Positions 43,003 through 54,160 of a stretch of 64,000 bases of DNA are shown piece after piece. Both the position numbers and the translations under genes were made by a program. Below the pieces are notes generated by a model. That model searched no databases and was not told the origin of the DNA. It saw only the letters and a list, made by a program, of their open reading frames with translations. The stretch comes from Fonsecaea monophora (lineage: Eukaryota; Ascomycota; Eurotiomycetes; Chaetothyriales; Herpotrichiellaceae), in contig NW_019173936.1 in assembly GCF_001642475.1 (NCBI RefSeq), positions 558,001 to 622,000 of the forward strand, read 5' to 3'. Each line of letters begins with the position of its first letter. The stretch's first letter is position 1.

Positions 43003-44149
43003 CTACAGAATAGACATGGCCTGCCAACAACACTTTGAAGTAACTGCAACGCGTGTGAATGAGAGGGGGCAGAGCCTGACCTGGTGGTTCGGGAAGATCA
43101 GCGAGTCCGCAAGGACGACGTTTTCCCTCCTTCCGGCAGCAAATACAACAACCTCTGCGATGTCGTCCGGGGTCAAGGGCTCCACGCCTTTGTAGACGGC
43201 GTCGGCTTTGGCTTTGTCACCGCCGAAGCGGACAATGGAGAATTCCTAATAAGCCACGAAGAGGGTCAGCATAAAATCCAAATCAGCAGGAGCTTCCTGA
43301 AACTCTTTGGGCGAGCATCGAGAGGCGCGCAAGGCGGAGAGGGCCACGTACAGTCTCGACCTGTCCAGGATCCACCTCGATGACTCTTATGCGGCTGGCA
43401 ATCAACTCCCTTCTAAGGGCATCTGTAAATGTTCTCACTGCGGCTTTTGTAGCGCAGTAGATACTTCCACCAGGATATCCCTCCCTCCCTGCAATAGAGC
43501 CGATCATAATGACGTCCCCTCTGCCCCCGACATCTTCTCCGTTGTCTCCCTTTTTTGCTTTCATGATGGGCAGGATGGCCTGTGTCATATTGATCAGACC
43601 AGTCACATTGGTCAAGAACATGATCTCCATGTCTTCAGGTCTGATGTCTGGCGCTTTGTCCATGCCCTTGACCAAACCGGCATTGTTCACCAAGACATCA
43701 ATATTTCTAAACTCCACTGGCAGATTTCCCACAAAACTGCTGATTTCCTCAGATTTTGAGATATCCAACTTGACAGGCAAGACCTTTACCCCGTTACCGA
43801 CTTCTTTGTTGATCTCCACGGCGACTTGCTTGAGCGTCTCGACCCGGCGGGCAGTAATGATAATCTTCAGATCTTCCGGGGATGTGCGAGCAAATTCCTG
43901 GGCGACGCTGCGGCCGATGCCAGAGGAGGCGCCGGTGACGAGGATAGTTTTGCCAGACAGGCGTTTGCCCATGGCAGACAAGGAGGAAGACATCCTGCGG
44001 ATGGTTTGTATCGAGATCCCGAATTGTGGTCGAAGTAGAGAGTGCGAGATTAAGTGGTGCGGGGAAGCAGTTGTCAAAGGTCTGCGCGCTGCGGCTGGTA
44101 GGAAGCTGCGTGTCAATACTGAGAGGGCAGAATAAAGGTGGGAAGGCAT
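43003..44149 (-). CDS. Short-chain dehydrogenase (YMR226C/serine 3-dehydrogenase type)
   Basis: An NADP-dependent classical SDR. Yeast YMR226C-type enzymes oxidise L-allo-threonine, serine and 3-hydroxy acids. Exons 44149-43352, 43245-43081 and 43020-43003 give 326 aa. The cofactor motif is TGASSGIG, the structural motif is NNAG, and the catalytic Ser ... YCATK set reads MIGSIAGREG with YCATKAA. Family segments EFSIVRFGGDKAKADAVYKG and ADSLIFPNHQ confirm the subclass. About 55 residues precede the usual start (MSSSLSAMGKRLSGKTILV). That extension is Arg/Ser/Leu-rich with no acidic residue, like a mitochondrial presequence, so two start sites could give two locations. The tiny last exon (GCC to TAG) is the least certain part. 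Confidence 0.88.
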
Positions 44150-45060
44150 GTACAGATAGACCTGGGAGAGAAATACGTGAGAAGCAATAGAGGTAGACGA
44201 GGATTAAAGGTGCATTGGAACTAGATGTTGTTGTTGTTGGTGGTGGTGGTGGTGAGATTCCCGGAGTTGTTCCCGAAGCGGAGAAGCATTCTCGGCACCA
44301 CTACAGTCTGTCTGATCCTGTCTCGTCCTGTCTGTCACTTGCTGTTCCTACCAACCAGTTGTTATTTTCGGCAAAAAAGGAGCCGGCAGCCTTGTGTGAG
44401 AAATCGACGTGCTTGTTATATAAGTATTGGTCTGATCTATACGAGAAGATGGTCCTGTGTGTCTGAGAGAGTTACGATAAACCGAACAGGGTAAGGGAGA
44501 GCGCGTGAAAAGAGAGCACAAAGCACAAAGCCGCCCGTATCCAATCCACAGAAATGGCCCTCAGTATTGATCCGTTGTAGGCGCCCTCAGTTCTGACCAT
44601 TGCTGGACCATGCTCATCCTCCACTCGCCCATTCAACGAAGCCACAGGACGCCGCTGGATCTGGAGGAAAGAACAGACTCCAGCCCTCACAAGCACAACA
44701 GGATCCCCAATGTAACCAGATTTCCATATGCTCACAAGCATGCAGAGCTTCGTTAAGTTGACGTGGGCACATATCTCCTCATCCAAATCCAAATCCAGAT
44801 ATCGTCGTCATAACACCATATGATTGCCATCATTATTCCCAGACCATGCGCCGATTGATTCCGCGTCCGCCGAAGGTCCACACATTGTGATGCAGGACAT
44901 AGGATGAGATTTACTCATCTACGAACGTTGTTCTTTTGCTGCGTTGGGTTGGGGGTGCTCCGTGTAACCAAAGCCCGTATCGTCCCAGAGAAAAGATACT
45001 TTTGTTCCAGACAAAAGCAGGTTGTAACACTAGATCCACAACAATGCGCATCTTCCCAGT
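44150..45060. other. Promoter of SDR and 3' side of RasGEF
   Basis: 911 bp. A TATA-like TTATATAAG lies at 44416-44424, about 270 nt upstream of the SDR start. A GTT/GGT trinucleotide repeat lies at 44227-44253. A minus-strand frame at 44792-44472 shows no recognisable content. Confidence 0.45.
44227..44253 (+). repeat. Compound trinucleotide repeat (GTT)4(GGT)5
   Basis: Four GTT units followed directly by five GGT units, about 80 nt upstream of the SDR start codon, so probably in its 5' leader or promoter. Confidence 0.9.
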
Positions 45061-48000
45061 TCACAGAAATCCCGATTCGGACAGTAGCCTCGCGATTTTC
45101 TCTTCTTCTCGCTCGCGAGGCTCGACCTTGAGACTCTGGGCGAACATGTCATCATGGGAGTCTCCAGCATTTTTCATGTTGTCCGAAATCCACTCCTGTA
45201 ATTCTGGAACCGGATGGAGACTATAAGGCACGTTTTGATACTGCTGGATGTCTCGAATGACCTCGGCAGTCTTGGTCCGTTTGGCAAAATTGATCAATTC
45301 GGTGTTCTTGGTAAGTGACGGGATTCCATCTTCAATGAACGTCAAGTCGGTCAGGTAAACACCCAAAAAGGGGATACATGGCGGAGTTGCCTGGCGTAGT
45401 GTTTCACGATAAAGTGCAAAGTTCTTCGAAGATGCTATCAGATTGCGCATCGACTCGAGGATTGCGTTTGTCTTTGGGTTAACAGCATTCCAGGTTCGAC
45501 TCAGTCGGACTATATGGGCAGTACCCAAAGCTGAAATTATGGCTGTCACGGCCGAGAAATTGTTCAGGACACGGCATTGCTGTACAGTATATTAGGACCA
45601 GTGCAAAGTCAATACAGGCGGGACACAACTCACCTCAGCAATCAGCACAAAATGCTTGATGATGACCACTCTTTTCTTTACCTCTGATTGACCCAGAATC
45701 ATGGCCGAGACCCAGTTAGTCAATTGGTTTGAATGTAAGATGAGAGCTTGCACGTTCGGAGCAGTATCACTGCTGCTATCCGACTTGCTCTTCCTCTCCC
45801 ACGTCTTGGCCAGACATTCAACAGGCTTGATCTTGCCATAGAGTTTCGATTCAATAATGGTCAGCTGCCGCGCAAATTCTTTGGGATCGATATCCAGAAA
45901 TTTGAGCTTCTTCATGTTCTTGGGCAGAATAGGAGCCGGAGCGGAATTCGTGAGAGTCAACACAAGCTTCTTGGACAAAGCTTCTCCCCCTTTCAATCGC
46001 TGTTCGATAATGGTTGTCAGAGCCTTTGCGAGCGGAATCTTTGTCGTGGTATATGTACGGTCCGCAAAAGCCAGCATTCGCTCGAGCAATGCCTGACTAT
46101 TGCCATCGTCGGCTTCCATCCAATACTGCTCCAGCCACGACTTGAGAATGTTCAGGACTCTAAATCTTGCTGGCTTCTGCTTGTGTTCTTCCCAGATGGA
46201 ATACTCGTCACGATTCAAGCCGGCAGGTGGCTGTAGGTTGAATCGCCTTACCAGAAGCTCAAAGAGCTCTGACGCGGAGGTGAAAGAACGATAGGTGAGC
46301 AAGAAGGTCGTGGTAAAGGTCGTATCCGGTCGATCATGTCTAGTAAGCTGTTCCACAAGTCCAGTGAGCGTGCCGCTTTTGACTTGAGGAGGGTCGTTTT
46401 TCGTATCATAAGTAATTTCATCCGCGTGGTCGAGTTGCAGATACCATGGGACTTCGTCTACAGGGTAGCTTGGTTCAATGGTGGCTTTGACGGGATTCAA
46501 GTCCGGCGGTATCTGTCCAAAGAACTGCCTTGCTTTGTCCTTGTTGGGGGGTCGACGTAATTTGTCTGTCATGGGATCTTCACCAAGTGTGTATGATTTT
46601 GACTGACCAAGATCTGCCAGTGCAGGGCGCAAGTTTGCTGCATGCTTCGAATCGGATCGAAGATGGTGAGTCTGATAAGTTTCACCTCCATCGGTCACAC
46701 GGTTCTCCCGCTTGTTAGTAGCCAGCGCAGGGTTTAGCGTGGTGGCAGGTAGCAATAGTTCCAATGCGTAGCCCACGTTGGCCACATGAGTGTCAAGCTG
46801 CTGGCAAACAGTTCGAACGTTGCTAATCCGGGTATCCAACGACTCGCCACGCACTTCAGCCCATTCATCTGGGAGGGGTGTAGTGATAGCCTGACAAGTG
46901 GCCACCAATTCGCCAATGGAATCGTAGGCCTTTTGCTTCTGAGATCCAAAATCCACCAGTGATGGTTTCTGAAACACGTTCCCTAGCGCAGAGAGATCGA
47001 TAGACTCAACATAGGAGACCCACGGCCGAAATTGTTCGAGAATCATGCCCGCACCTTGACAGACCGCATCTCCAATGGCAGATAGTCTCGCAGGAGTGAC
47101 AATCTTCTCGGTAAGTACAAGGACCTCCTCAAGACGACGAATGGCGGCCGACAAACCCCTCTTCGAATCATCGATGTGTCGAAGGAGGTTCGCATCGAGT
47201 GGTTCCGATGGACGCCAACCGATCTCATCATTGGAATCCATGAATGAGACTTCATCCAGATTCGTTTGGGAGTCAATGTTGTTGTCCCGCCAGCTTCCTC
47301 CAACAGTACTGCCCAATATAAACCCCGGAAACAACCGTGGGATCTCTTCTCCTCTCTGCTGTCGGGCCACCTCTACGTACCCATATACCCCATTCATCAC
47401 ACCATCGGCTTCTTGCAAACATTTGGTCAACGCGTCAGGCCCTGGCCAATCGGCGGCGGCGATATGTGACGATAGGACGAGCTTTGAGAACTTGGACATC
47501 ATCTCCCGAAAGTGAGGGTATAGGGCCTTGTTTGACGAGATTATAGATGGGTTTCCCGAGTGATTATCGGTGGTCCCTGATCCTGCGGCCAACAGCAAGC
47601 GAAGATGGTCTGAGATGTCTTCTGCCCTTCGAACATAGTCTGCACGCGCTCGAGTACGAATTGCATGACGATAGGACTCGATGGCGGTGCGCATATTCTC
47701 TACCAGGCTATCCCATGTGACTGCAGCGACTCCACCGTCGTCCAGAAAAAATCGGGGGGTGGGGGATTTGGAAAGTTTCGGCGGTAGCCCTACGGCAAAT
47801 GAAGTCGAGCTAGTCCCCAAGGGAGGCAATGCCAGCGACATGTTGAGGTGAGAGTCAAACGTGTTGGTGAATGGATTGGTTGCTTGGCTTCCAAGTTGTG
47901 TGGATGAGCTTAGGTTGAGTGAGTCCATGGAGGTTGAGGTTGAGATGCTGGCAGAAGTCATAGAACCGGACCCTTTCTTGCGTGAAGACAAAAAGGATTG

Positions 48001-48822
48001 TTCACCGTCAGCCTCAGAGGCAGACCCATCGTAGTCTTCTTCATTCTGCGCGTACCCTCCTGCCATCATCTCGGGCGGTGGCCTTGTTTGTTCTGGAACG
48101 TGAAAATTGTTTCGATCACGCGGTCCGCTCTCGTCCGAACTTGTTGGTGTTTCCAACGGCAATTCCATTGTACTGACGCCGGTCAGCGTATTGAAATAGA
48201 ACAAACGTCCATCTGGGGTCGCCTGCGGAACCCAAAACGCCGCCTCTTCCTGAGCCTGGGATGCACCTTCAATCGGCAAATCTGAGTCCTCGTCTTGAGT
48301 TTGTGCGTCCGAATCTTCTTCCTCTTCATCATAATCTTCCTCGGTGCCGGAGCCGGTCTCGCTCTCGTCGTGGCCTCCTATACCCGCCTCATTTAATTCA
48401 TCCAGATTGGTGATCTCGGCGGTGTAATTGCTGGGGAACCAGCCCCGAACATCATTGATAACGCCATCCCACCACCCACTCTCTAATTGAGTCAACACCT
48501 GGATTATATCACCCTGGCGAAAGCTCAAGCTGGTGTGGTCGTCGGCTTCATAATTGTACAATGCGCGGACGAAGATCGGGGGGGGAGGTGGAGGAAGGTC
48601 AGTGCTGGCGACATAGCTGTTCATAGCAGCCTGCTGAGCACGGCGACGTGGCGAGAGGCCGCTCATGCCCGCGTGATGGACGCTTGAGGATCTCGAACGA
48701 GACGTGGTGTGGGAAGGTCGACTCGGTTCGGTATATTGGAAGGCGGCGGCAAGGACTGAGCCTGACTTGGCTGAGGCACCTTGCGATGTCGAATCTTGTG
48801 TTCCCCTGCGCGAGGTTGACAT
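45061..48822 (-). CDS. Cdc25-type Ras guanine-nucleotide exchange factor
   Basis: It activates Ras by GDP/GTP exchange, feeding cAMP/PKA and growth signalling at the plasma membrane. Exons 48822-45634 and 45579-45061 give 1235 aa. Order: a Ser-rich N-terminus; a polyproline run (PPPPPPIF); an SH3 domain near residues 83-140 (VRALYNYEADDHTSLSFRQG ... WWDGV ... GWFPSNY); an acidic stretch; a WW-like segment near 200-230 (FWVPQATPDGRLFYFNTLTG, lacking the second Trp); a long middle region; RasGEF-N (SGTLTGLVEQLTRHDRPD with TFLLTYRSFTS); and the RasGEF catalytic domain split by the intron (FLDIDPKEFARQLTIIESKL, then CRVLNNFSAVTAIISALG and PCIPFLGVYLTDLTFIEDG). SH3 plus RasGEF is the fungal Cdc25 architecture. 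Confidence 0.95.
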
Positions 48823-51283
48823 TGCAGCGGTAGTTCACCGACTTTCGAGGGAGGGTTGAAGCGCCAGATGTTGCCTTTCGGAGCGCAGCAAGGCGGACAG
48901 GCTCTGCATGTTCGAATGCTGCGACAACCCGTGGACCAGCGGACAGGAGACTAGGCAGTCGTTGGTGGAGGAATCTAGAGGACGGCGATGGTGACAGCGT
49001 CGTTACACATGAGACCACCTCGATGGAGGAGACAAAAGATCTTTCTAGGGTTGTCAGAGGTCAATGCTGCAAGATTCTTGAAGTTCTGCGGTCTGTAGAA
49101 CGGTGGACGGAGGACGCTTTGCAGTCTCTTGGTTCTATGCGGGCGTGTTGGGCTATTGGTTTATTGGGAGGAGTGGGTGGAGCAAGCAAGGGTTTGTATC
49201 GGCTGCCCGATTGGATGTTTCGTGATGGTCCGGAGGGGCAAAGGCAAAGACGCACCAGCCTGTGAGCCAGACTCTGAGGTCGCCGAACAAAGGTCAGAGC
49301 AACAGGCTGACTGGCCCGCTCGCTAGCGGCTATCTGCAAGAAGCTGTTGGTCGAGAGAATGCTGCCATCTGGGAGGTGTGCCTGAGGAGGGCGGAGCGTG
49401 GGATGAAGGAGACGATTGTCAGGCCACACAGAGAGGAGCGCAGTCGTATACTCAACCGAAAAGGAGAAAGGATGAGACGAGCACCAGGAGCACTTAGCAC
49501 TGGCGGAGGAAGTGAGTTCCCAAGGGTTTAGGGATTAAGTACCTGCTACTCGTAAGTTAGGTATGTACAAAGGAGCCGGAAGAAGTACTCGGTGCCAGTT
49601 TTGACTCTTGGGGGTGCCATTGGTGTCGACTAGGTACTTGTGATGCCTAACCGAGCCTGGGTGTCATTCTCTACCTCTCACTTTACGGAGTAACTTTCCA
49701 CTTGTACTCGGTACATATCGAGATATGTACAAGTACCTACATACTGTGATACTCCCCCTCCTCTCCTCCTCTGCCTCTCCCTGTCCTTCTCTCTACCTCA
49801 GTCACTCTCTCATTGATGTCTCTTTTCTCACCTGCAATTGCCGCCCTTCGCCGCCTACCACCTGAATTATTGTCCCCCTGGACCCTCCTCGCCGCATCTG
49901 ATATAGACTGGTCCAATTCGGTTGCCTTCGCCTCGCCCACCCGGCAAGCTCCTAGTGACTTCCTTTATCCTCGATTCAGCTAACACACTGTGCGAGCCCA
50001 GCACCACGCGTTGAACCCGCAATCCACTTGATGCTTTGCCCAGCATCGACCGGCACAGCTGCTTGTCTCCCCGGTATGCTCGCGCTGGGTCCAGACGAGG
50101 ACTCGGAGAAGAGGGGGTCAATAATACGAAGATAAACCTCTGGCTCGTGTCCATGACGCGTATTCTCAGATTCACATGCATTTCAAGTCCTCCTGCGCCA
50201 ATCGAACCTTTAGGTTTCCGTTCGTTTCCTGCCTTAAGAGTTACGGCACAGCAAAATCTGGAGGTGGCTGAGCTCATAGCGCTGACCGGACTTTGCTGTA
50301 CTGTCAACTGTGATACAAAGTAACCTTCGCACTACAGTTTCGGGAAATGTACGATCAGCAATGAGAACCTTGTGTATTTTCTCCTCTACCAAAAGACCAT
50401 GTCGTCCGGGCCTGAACAAGTTTGGCTCATATCATCCGTGGCATTGACTATTCGTACTCGAAGGACCTGGAGGGGCACTCATCTCGCGAAACTGGGATAA
50501 GCGTTTTCAGGGGCTTCAAGATACAAATCGCGTGCCACCAAAGGTTAAATTACGAGACCGCTCGGGATGCAAGGATCCAAGCTTCGCGTCCATTTCGTGG
50601 AGTAATCCTTGGAGGAACAACGGACGCTGGTCTGAACCGTGTTGATAGAGCTAGCAGACACAGTCTGTGTCAGTTGATAGACGACATATCCTTGCAGATG
50701 GAATATATCCTCAGGATGTTGATCAGCCTCCCATTTGGGGTTGGAAAAGACACTTCCACAGTCACTTCGTTGTTTGAACTGCTGAAAGATGGAACAAGCC
50801 TAGTATTATTGCGACTTCAGCCGTCTGCGCTCTTCGGTCAGTCGCCTAAATCCGCAGGCCGTCGTTGTTCAGCGCCATCTCGCCATCTTATCAGGCCTCC
50901 CCTATACAGATCCCTCAGCATATCTTGAGGGCGGTGATCTCCCCCGATCTCCACGAAATGTCTTCCTTCTCCAGCCAGACTCGGGGTGCCTGAGACGACG
51001 GACCAATTGCCCCTTGCGAGTCTACGACCTCATGTCAGTCTGAAGGGAGCGAGACTTGCAGTCGGCAGATTATGGAGCACCACCCGCTCAATCACGAACT
51101 CACCACAAAACGCCACTGTGCATGTGTCAGGCTGCCGAATCAAAGTTTGATATTGCAACGGACCCGGGCTGGGGACTGAAAGGCTGTCTAGGTCCATCGA
51201 GTTGTTTGTGGAGACGGAATTCAACCGCAACAAATCCCAGCTGTCTCTTCTTGATCTGCGCGTCGTTCGACAACCTGTCGACG
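48823..51283. other. 2.5-kb intergenic region
   Basis: It holds the RasGEF promoter and leader (long upstream regions are usual for Cdc25 genes) and the monooxygenase promoter. Long frames exist (49429-49061 and 50307-49867 minus; 50422-50928 plus) but none shows a domain, and each is contradicted by similar frames on the other strand. A short inverted repeat with repeated GTAC-containing motifs is at 49701-49736. Confidence 0.45.
49711..49730. repeat. Perfect 8-bp inverted repeat with 4-nt loop
   Basis: Arms GTACATAT and ATATGTAC around CGAG, flanked by further GTAC repeats (CTTGTAC on the left, AAGTAC on the right). It could be a dimeric protein-binding site or a hairpin. Confidence 0.8.
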
Positions 51284-52696
51284 ATGCCTCCGGTCAGCCT
51301 CCATGCAGGGGTAATCGGCGCGGGCATGGGAGGACTTACTGCGGCAATTGCCTTGCGTCGAGGAGGAGTCAAAGTCACCATCCTCGAGGCCGCAACCGAA
51401 CTCGGGGAAATTGGAGCCGGCATCCAGATTTTCCCCAATGTATCAAGGTACCTCATCCGCTGGGGTGTGGACGAGATCATTGGCGAGAATCTAGTTCAAG
51501 TGGACGAAGTGCGGACATGGGGCGTCAATGGCAAAATAGTGACGAGGGTCGATCCGAAACGGGTTCACAAGTTCACCGGCTTCCCACATTTGATTGCTCG
51601 GCGAGACCATCTACATGCCGGCCTTACAGAGTCGGCTCGCCGCCATGGAGTCGAAATCATTGTCGGAGCCCGGGTTCAGAAGCTCGAGTACACAGAGAAG
51701 TCAGCGACGGTCACTACGACCAACGGGGATTCCTACACATTCGACATAGTGGTGGGCTGCGACGGCATCAAATCCACGATCCGACAACATCTCTTCCCCG
51801 AAGTCAAACCTCGCGCTCCATCCAAAGTTGCCGCTTACCGGGGCGTGCTCACGTATGAGGAGATCAAAAGCAAGGCTCCTGAAGCAGCGTCGATCTTGAC
51901 TAACACAATGGACATGTGGACGGGGCCAAACGGCTACATAATGACCTACCCACTCTCCGGAGGGAAAGAGCTAAATGTGGTCACTTCATTTTGCAAGGAC
52001 TACTACGTTGAGAAAATGGAGGAAGTCGACATTGACGAATTCAGAGGATACTACAAGGATTACAGCCCGGCCATTCAGTCCATCATTAAACTAGTCAACT
52101 ACACGCAACGGTGGCCCTTGCTTGTCATGCCTCCAATGGACCGGTGGTCGAACGAAGCCAGAAATGTGGTGCTATTGGGCGACGCTGCGCATTGCATGCA
52201 GAACCACATGGGCCAAGGAGCAGGCACAGCGATGGAAGATGGTGTCTTCCTTGGTCGTGTTCTGAGTGAAGTTGTGCGTGGAACGCTGACTGTGCCCGAA
52301 GCGGTGACTATCTATGAGCAGAAACGGATTCCCCGAGCTTGGACCAAACAGCAGGTATCTCTGGTGTCGGGCGACTTGAACATGTGTTCTGACGCACAAG
52401 AGCTGCTCAAGCGGGACGCGTCATCCTTGCCAGAAGCCCAGGGCCTCAAGGATGGCGTGGTCAAGAGTCCTTTTCCTGCGCTTCCACCAGAGTATCGGTC
52501 GTGGCAGATGTTCGATTCGCCGGATAGCGTACCCGGAATCTTCTACTACGATGCTGAAGGCGATGCAGATAACGCGGCGTGTGAGTTCCTGCAGGCCAGG
52601 GATCGAGAGGCCGGGAAGGTGGATGAATTGACGATGGTCAGTGACGCTTTGAGGAAGAAGTGGTGGACAGCCGTCGATTTCAACGGGATCCGGTGA
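51284..52696 (+). CDS. FAD-dependent aromatic monooxygenase (salicylate hydroxylase-like)
   Basis: A group A flavoprotein monooxygenase predicted to hydroxylate an aromatic acid using NAD(P)H and O2. A single exon of 470 aa starts at ATG 51284. The frame is open upstream, but the dinucleotide-binding fold begins at once after this Met: MPPVSLHAGVIGAGMGGLTA, with VTILEAA closing the Rossmann motif. The DG motif is GCDGIKS. The GD motif for the FAD ribityl is LLGDAAHCMQNHMGQGAGTA, where salicylate hydroxylases more often have a Pro after the His. EDGVFLGRVL follows. No signal peptide or membrane segment. The neighbours do not identify a pathway, so the substrate (salicylate, hydroxybenzoate or a secondary-metabolite ring) is open. 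Confidence 0.88.
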   Translation: MPPVSLHAGVIGAGMGGLTAAIALRRGGVKVTILEAATELGEIGAGIQIFPNVSRYLIRWGVDEIIGENLVQVDEVRTWGVNGKIVTRVDPKRVHKFTGFPHLIARRDHLHAGLTESARRHGVEIIVGARVQKLEYTEKSATVTTTNGDSYTFDIVVGCDGIKSTIRQHLFPEVKPRAPSKVAAYRGVLTYEEIKSKAPEAASILTNTMDMWTGPNGYIMTYPLSGGKELNVVTSFCKDYYVEKMEEVDIDEFRGYYKDYSPAIQSIIKLVNYTQRWPLLVMPPMDRWSNEARNVVLLGDAAHCMQNHMGQGAGTAMEDGVFLGRVLSEVVRGTLTVPEAVTIYEQKRIPRAWTKQQVSLVSGDLNMCSDAQELLKRDASSLPEAQGLKDGVVKSPFPALPPEYRSWQMFDSPDSVPGIFYYDAEGDADNAACEFLQARDREAGKVDELTMVSDALRKKWWTAVDFNGIR

Positions 52697-54160
52697 ATGA
52701 ACGACTCTATATCGAGTTCGTGGTCGAACGACAATACATCTGTTTCTTCCCTTTTTTCACATTGGACTCTTTCCTGTCCTGTGCTCAAAATTGTCAGTCA
52801 GTCAGTCGACCCGACTGCCCTTGGGTTACAGCACATGCCAGATCAATCATCCGAATCCACAGCATTCAATGCCTTTTTTATCAGCAAATCTTTACGAAGC
52901 TATGAGATATGACTCCGAACAACCAGAACAAGTCCAGTATCATTATAGTCAGGTCGCGGATGTCGAAGGCCGAGGAGGGGATCGCACCGCACCCATGGGT
53001 AAAAAGGTGGTTCTCAGCCTTGCTCTCGCAGATCTGCATATATATGTCCTTCCTGGTAGATAATATATGGTGCAATGGCACACAAACCCTCAATTATCCC
53101 ACCTTTACCGACGTTAAGGATCGTCGCATCGTCATGTACCAACGTGCTCGTACACGGTCCTTGGGTAATCCATGCTAACGGTTAGCTGGCTCAAAAATGT
53201 TTATTTTGTCGCAGTATCGTGGGACCTCTGACCCTGCCAGAAAACGGACGTGGAAAGTCGCATATTGTAGTGTGTACTCGTTGACGACTCACCCTCCACG
53301 CTCATCCTGCGAAGAAGGGTATCCCTTGGTTCTACTAGAAAGAGGGAGCAAGGGAATAAGGAAGAAGTGGCCTTGATATTATAGCCCGATTCCCGACAAG
53401 AACCGCATGCAAGTGGCATCATCCCTTATACCCGAGCAGGGAAACAGATCATCTCAAGGTGTGCAACACTGGTTGATATCATTAATTAATTGCTTGTGTG
53501 TGATCTCTTATTTCTGCCTGGCTCTGAAAGTATCATGCAGAGCTGTGAGCTGTGCCATGCTCTGCGCGACTCAAAGCTCCCAAGTGTATCCTACTCCGGC
53601 GCACCACTTCCGCCCATGTCACTAGTGTACAGAGGTAAGAATAATCAAATCACACAATCGGCCGTGTCTCAGTCCTAAGGTTTCAAAAAAAAAAAAAGTT
53701 GCAAAGAGATGAATGGTCATGAGGCCAGGAATTCCTGCTGGCCGTAGTGGACGCTCAAGTCCGTCCTTTTTGTTTGAGCGAGAAATGTCATCAGTAAATG
53801 CAGATGGGTGGGAGTCTTGCATCCGGTAAGCGCACAAGGTATCAAGCGGAGAAGATTAGATGTTGTATGTGGTTCGTGATGAGATCGAGTTCAAGTACGT
53901 TGCGCACTCAGATGAATGGTGCTTGCCTTAGCCGCTCAAGACCATGGACGGCCGGTCGAGTGTCGAGGGGGACCAGTGTCTTGAAGGAGGCGGGTTGATA
54001 TGCTGAAAAACAAGGCTTCTAAGTCGAGTTGATGCCGTGAAGTGGACGAACCGCCATGCTGATCAACGCCGTGTTTCTCCCGCCCAAAAAAAGCCACCGT
54101 TCGCCATGCAAGAGGTAGAGAGGAGTAATTGTGCCGACATAAGTCACAAAGGAAATGGTT
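52697..54160. other. Intergenic region
   Basis: 1.46 kb between the monooxygenase and the zinc-finger regulator, convergent. A run of 13 A lies at 53685-53697. No gene-like frame. Confidence 0.5.

Noticed and set aside
49867..50307. 146-codon minus-strand frame in the RasGEF-monooxygenase gap
   Set aside because: No family features, and comparable frames exist on the opposite strand; likely chance in GC-balanced sequence.
50422..50928. 168-codon plus-strand frame upstream of the FAD monooxygenase
   Set aside because: It begins at a TTG, has no recognisable domain, and its composition resembles translated non-coding DNA.
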